Below are positions 7,612 through 9,349 of a stretch of 9,349 nt of DNA, in pieces. Position 1 is the stretch's first letter; each line of letters opens with the position of its first letter. Both the position numbers and the translations under genes were made by a program. The notes below the pieces were generated by a model. The model worked only from the letters and a program-made list of their open reading frames with translations. It was not told the origin of the DNA and did not search any database. This DNA is from Planctomycetaceae bacterium. GTDB taxonomy: Bacteria; Planctomycetota; Planctomycetia; Planctomycetales; Planctomycetaceae. The stretch is from positions 1-9,349 of the forward strand of contig JALQWE010000106.1 in the NCBI GenBank assembly GCA_023258825.1, read 5' to 3'.

Positions 7612-7957
7612 CTGGCACAGGAAACGCGGTATCAAGAATTCCGAAGTCCCCGGCGCTTGCATTGCTGGTCGGGATGGGTTTTACACAGCTATTGCTCACG
7701 ATATTTTCTGTGTGCCCGGTGGCTGTCTTTGAACACTGCCGGGCCAACTCATCGCAGCAGAACTGCTCGGACAGGCTCACAAAGCTTCGACCAACCGTTG
7801 CAGGGCGTCAACGGTGATGATCGGGGTAAGAGTGAAAGCTTACGAGGGTTCAGCGGGACACAACTGCCTGCGGATGCACCCGGCCTGGGTTGACAAAGTG
7901 GGCACCAGAATTCTGGCAAGGCGCTGAACCCTGACAGATTCAGCAGGGCAGGGCAGG
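7612..7957. other. Convergent intergenic spacer
   Basis: About 345 bases between the end of the small charged frame and the end of the CLC gene. No gene is supported. It holds an 11-bp inverted repeat (arms 7845-7855 and 7922-7932), a 12-base palindrome CCAGAATTCTGG (7905-7916) inside it, and the short direct repeat CAGGGCAGGGCAGG just before the CLC stop. Transcription from both sides would meet here. Confidence 0.45.
7845..7932. repeat. 11-bp perfect inverted repeat with internal palindrome
   Basis: AGGGTTCAGCG (7845-7855) is the exact reverse complement of CGCTGAACCCT (7922-7932), with a 66-base loop that includes the palindrome CCAGAATTCTGG at 7905-7916. The right arm overlaps a second hairpin, CCCTGAC (7929-7935) / GTCAGGG (7957-7963), that reaches into the CLC stop codon. 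The two foldings are mutually exclusive. No T-run accompanies either, so a terminator role for the convergent genes is only a guess. Confidence 0.4.
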
Positions 7958-9274
7958 TCAGGGACCGATCGTTTTCCTGTTGCCACGTTCGGTCCCGTAA
8001 ATGCTGTTGGAACCGCAACAAAGCGTCGCGAACCAGCACACAACAGCGGCCTCCAGTGGAAACAGCGAGTTGAGTAATCCGGGACTGTGTGGTGCAAACA
8101 GTTCCAGAAACAACAGGGCTGAGGCGAAAGGCGTCCTTGTCGCGCCGGCAAAGACGGCAACGAAACCGAAGCCGGCCATTTGGTCCACAGGAATTTCCAT
8201 CGTTCGCCCCAGCGAATGTCCCAGGGCGGCACCGATGAAAAACAGCGGAGTGACTTCGCCACCTTTAAATCCGCTTCCCACGGTGACTGCGGTGAACAGC
8301 AGTTTCCACCACCAACTGAACCAATCAGCACCACCGCTCTGGAAGCAGGATTTCAAAGTCACGGCCACCGGTGAGTCAGGATTGGCGTCCACGCCCAGCC
8401 CGAGGTAGTCGCCGCGTCCCAGGGCGAAGGTCAGAACAATGACAACAAGTCCCCCAGCAGCAGGCCGCAGCCACGGTCGATGAAATCGTTCCTTCAGCTG
8501 GCTGCGGACAGTCTCGACCGCGGCCACAAACAGGCGGGCGGTCAAGCCAAACAGGCAACCTGCAAACATGAGCAGGGTCAGACGCCGTAGAAATTCCACG
8601 GAAATGAATCCGGGATGTTCTGACAGTGGAATTATGCTCACAATTGAATACACCGTATGGTGCGTTCCCCACGCATGTGCGACGACATCTCCGACCAATG
8701 CAGCAATCAGGCAGGGAAGCAGGGCACGCAGGTCCGGTCGTCCCCTCGCTGACATCTCGATGGCAAACACGGTTCCGGCCAGCGGAGTGCCGAAGACCGC
8801 ACCGAAACCGGCGGCAATCCCGGAGACAAGCAGCATACGAGTGGATGAATGAGATAAACGCAACCGACGTCCGAGACTGCTTGCCAGACTGCCGCCTATC
8901 TGCACCGCCGTTCCTTCCCGCCCGGCCGATCCGCCGCAAACATGCGACAACAGGGTCCCAGCGAGCACCAGGGGCGCCATCCGAAATGGCACACCATCAC
9001 CTGGCTCACGGATTTGTTCCAGAATCAGCCTGTTACCCCCCTCGGCAACGGGTTCCAGCGTCTGATACAACCAATGTGTGACCAGCCCGGCAACGGGTAG
9101 GCAGAACAGCAACCACGGATACTGCCAATGCAATTCTGTCGCCCCGGTCAGCAGCCGGAGAAACAACGCGACGGACGACCCGATTGCCAAACCAGTCAAC
9201 GCCCCCAACGCCAGCCACTGCAGGAAAAACGTGACGCACATCGGGACCAGGAGCAGCATCGAACGAAACTTCAT
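7958..9274 (-). CDS. CLC-family anion transporter, CLC-F (fluoride/proton antiporter) type
   Basis: A 438-residue polytopic inner-membrane protein of the CLC fold with about ten or more hydrophobic segments. The anion-pathway motifs are all present but variant. The GSGIP site reads GGNRLI at 79-84, with Asn81 where chloride-type CLCs have the central Ser. The gating-glutamate motif is GREGT at 118-122 (Glu120) rather than GREGP. The third motif is GSGFKGGEVTP at 333-343 rather than GxFxP. A tyrosine is retained near the C-terminus (Tyr426, SNSIYG). In the studied CLC-F antiporters the central Ser is likewise replaced (Met or Asn) and GREGT is usual, so fluoride export coupled to protons is the best guess. 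There are no C-terminal CBS domains, as expected for this group. ATG 9274 opens on a hydrophobic N-terminus; no Shine-Dalgarno is obvious, and ATG 9259 is an alternative. The gene stands alone, convergent with the plus-strand genes. Membership of the CLC family is certain; fluoride specificity is inferred. Confidence 0.92.
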   Translation of the reverse strand: MKFRSMLLLVPMCVTFFLQWLALGALTGLAIGSSVALFLRLLTGATELHWQYPWLLFCLPVAGLVTHWLYQTLEPVAEGGNRLILEQIREPGDGVPFRMAPLVLAGTLLSHVCGGSAGREGTAVQIGGSLASSLGRRLRLSHSSTRMLLVSGIAAGFGAVFGTPLAGTVFAIEMSARGRPDLRALLPCLIAALVGDVVAHAWGTHHTVYSIVSIIPLSEHPGFISVEFLRRLTLLMFAGCLFGLTARLFVAAVETVRSQLKERFHRPWLRPAAGGLVVIVLTFALGRGDYLGLGVDANPDSPVAVTLKSCFQSGGADWFSWWWKLLFTAVTVGSGFKGGEVTPLFFIGAALGHSLGRTMEIPVDQMAGFGFVAVFAGATRTPFASALLFLELFAPHSPGLLNSLFPLEAAVVCWFATLCCGSNSIYGTERGNRKTIGP

Positions 9275-9349
9275 AACAGACGATTCAGAGGAACGACGAT
9301 CGGCAGAACTGAGTCCAGAGCATAACAGGGAAGCTCCACTCCGAAAACA
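9275..9349 (-). other. Partial upstream region of the CLC gene
   Basis: Only 75 bases of leader are visible before the window ends. CLC-F genes are often preceded by a fluoride (crcB) riboswitch; I do not see its conserved core here, but most of the leader may lie outside. No clear promoter or ribosome binding site was recognised. Confidence 0.3.

Noticed and set aside
7223..7732. 169-residue plus-strand frame with GTG start after AGGAGG
   Set aside because: The ribosome binding site is good, but the translation is Cys/Thr-rich without domain-like pattern and overlaps the more protein-like frame at 7414-7611 in another phase. Kept only as part of the SD-hairpin finding.
9275..9349. Fluoride riboswitch upstream of the CLC-F-like gene
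   Set aside because: Expected from context, but the visible 75 bases do not show the conserved crcB-motif core; the rest of the leader is outside the window.

Overview
This window most likely comes from a planctomycete (Planctomycetales-like, moderately GC-rich chromosome). The main reason is the gene entering at the left edge. Read on the minus strand, it joins a CxxCH cytochrome segment to a DUF1587-type domain, an architecture that is abundant in Planctomycetes and rare elsewhere. The glycosyltransferase with a CGSC/MQDN N-terminus and the weak or absent Shine-Dalgarno sites fit the same group. The assignment is inferred from protein features, not from a marker gene.

Layout. 1-1231 (minus): N-terminal part of a secreted planctomycete cytochrome c / DUF1587 protein, cut by the window edge. 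1232-1737: divergent intergenic region. 1738-4014 (plus): exported S9-family serine peptidase (beta-propeller plus alpha/beta hydrolase) with an intact catalytic triad. 4015-4334: spacer with a stem-loop after the peptidase. 4335-5495 (plus): alpha-helical protein of unknown function, no signal peptide. 5566-6837 (plus): GT4-type glycosyltransferase. 6838-7413: long non-coding stretch holding a hairpin that masks a perfect AGGAGG. 7414-7611 (plus): small, highly charged protein. 7612-7957: convergent spacer with inverted repeats. 7958-9274 (minus): CLC-family anion transporter whose motifs (GGNRLI, GREGT, GGEVTP) point to the fluoride/proton antiporter (CLC-F) branch rather than to an ordinary chloride channel.

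The genes do not form one obvious pathway. The peptidase, the helical protein and the glycosyltransferase lie in the same direction. Only the last two are close enough (70 nt) for cotranscription to be likely. The cytochrome-type gene and the CLC gene face away from this block at either end. No mobile element, CRISPR array, tRNA or rRNA gene was seen. The most notable items are the CLC-F-like transporter, the SD-masking hairpin, the uncharacterised helical protein next to the glycosyltransferase, and the charged miniprotein. I found no clear new multi-gene system.
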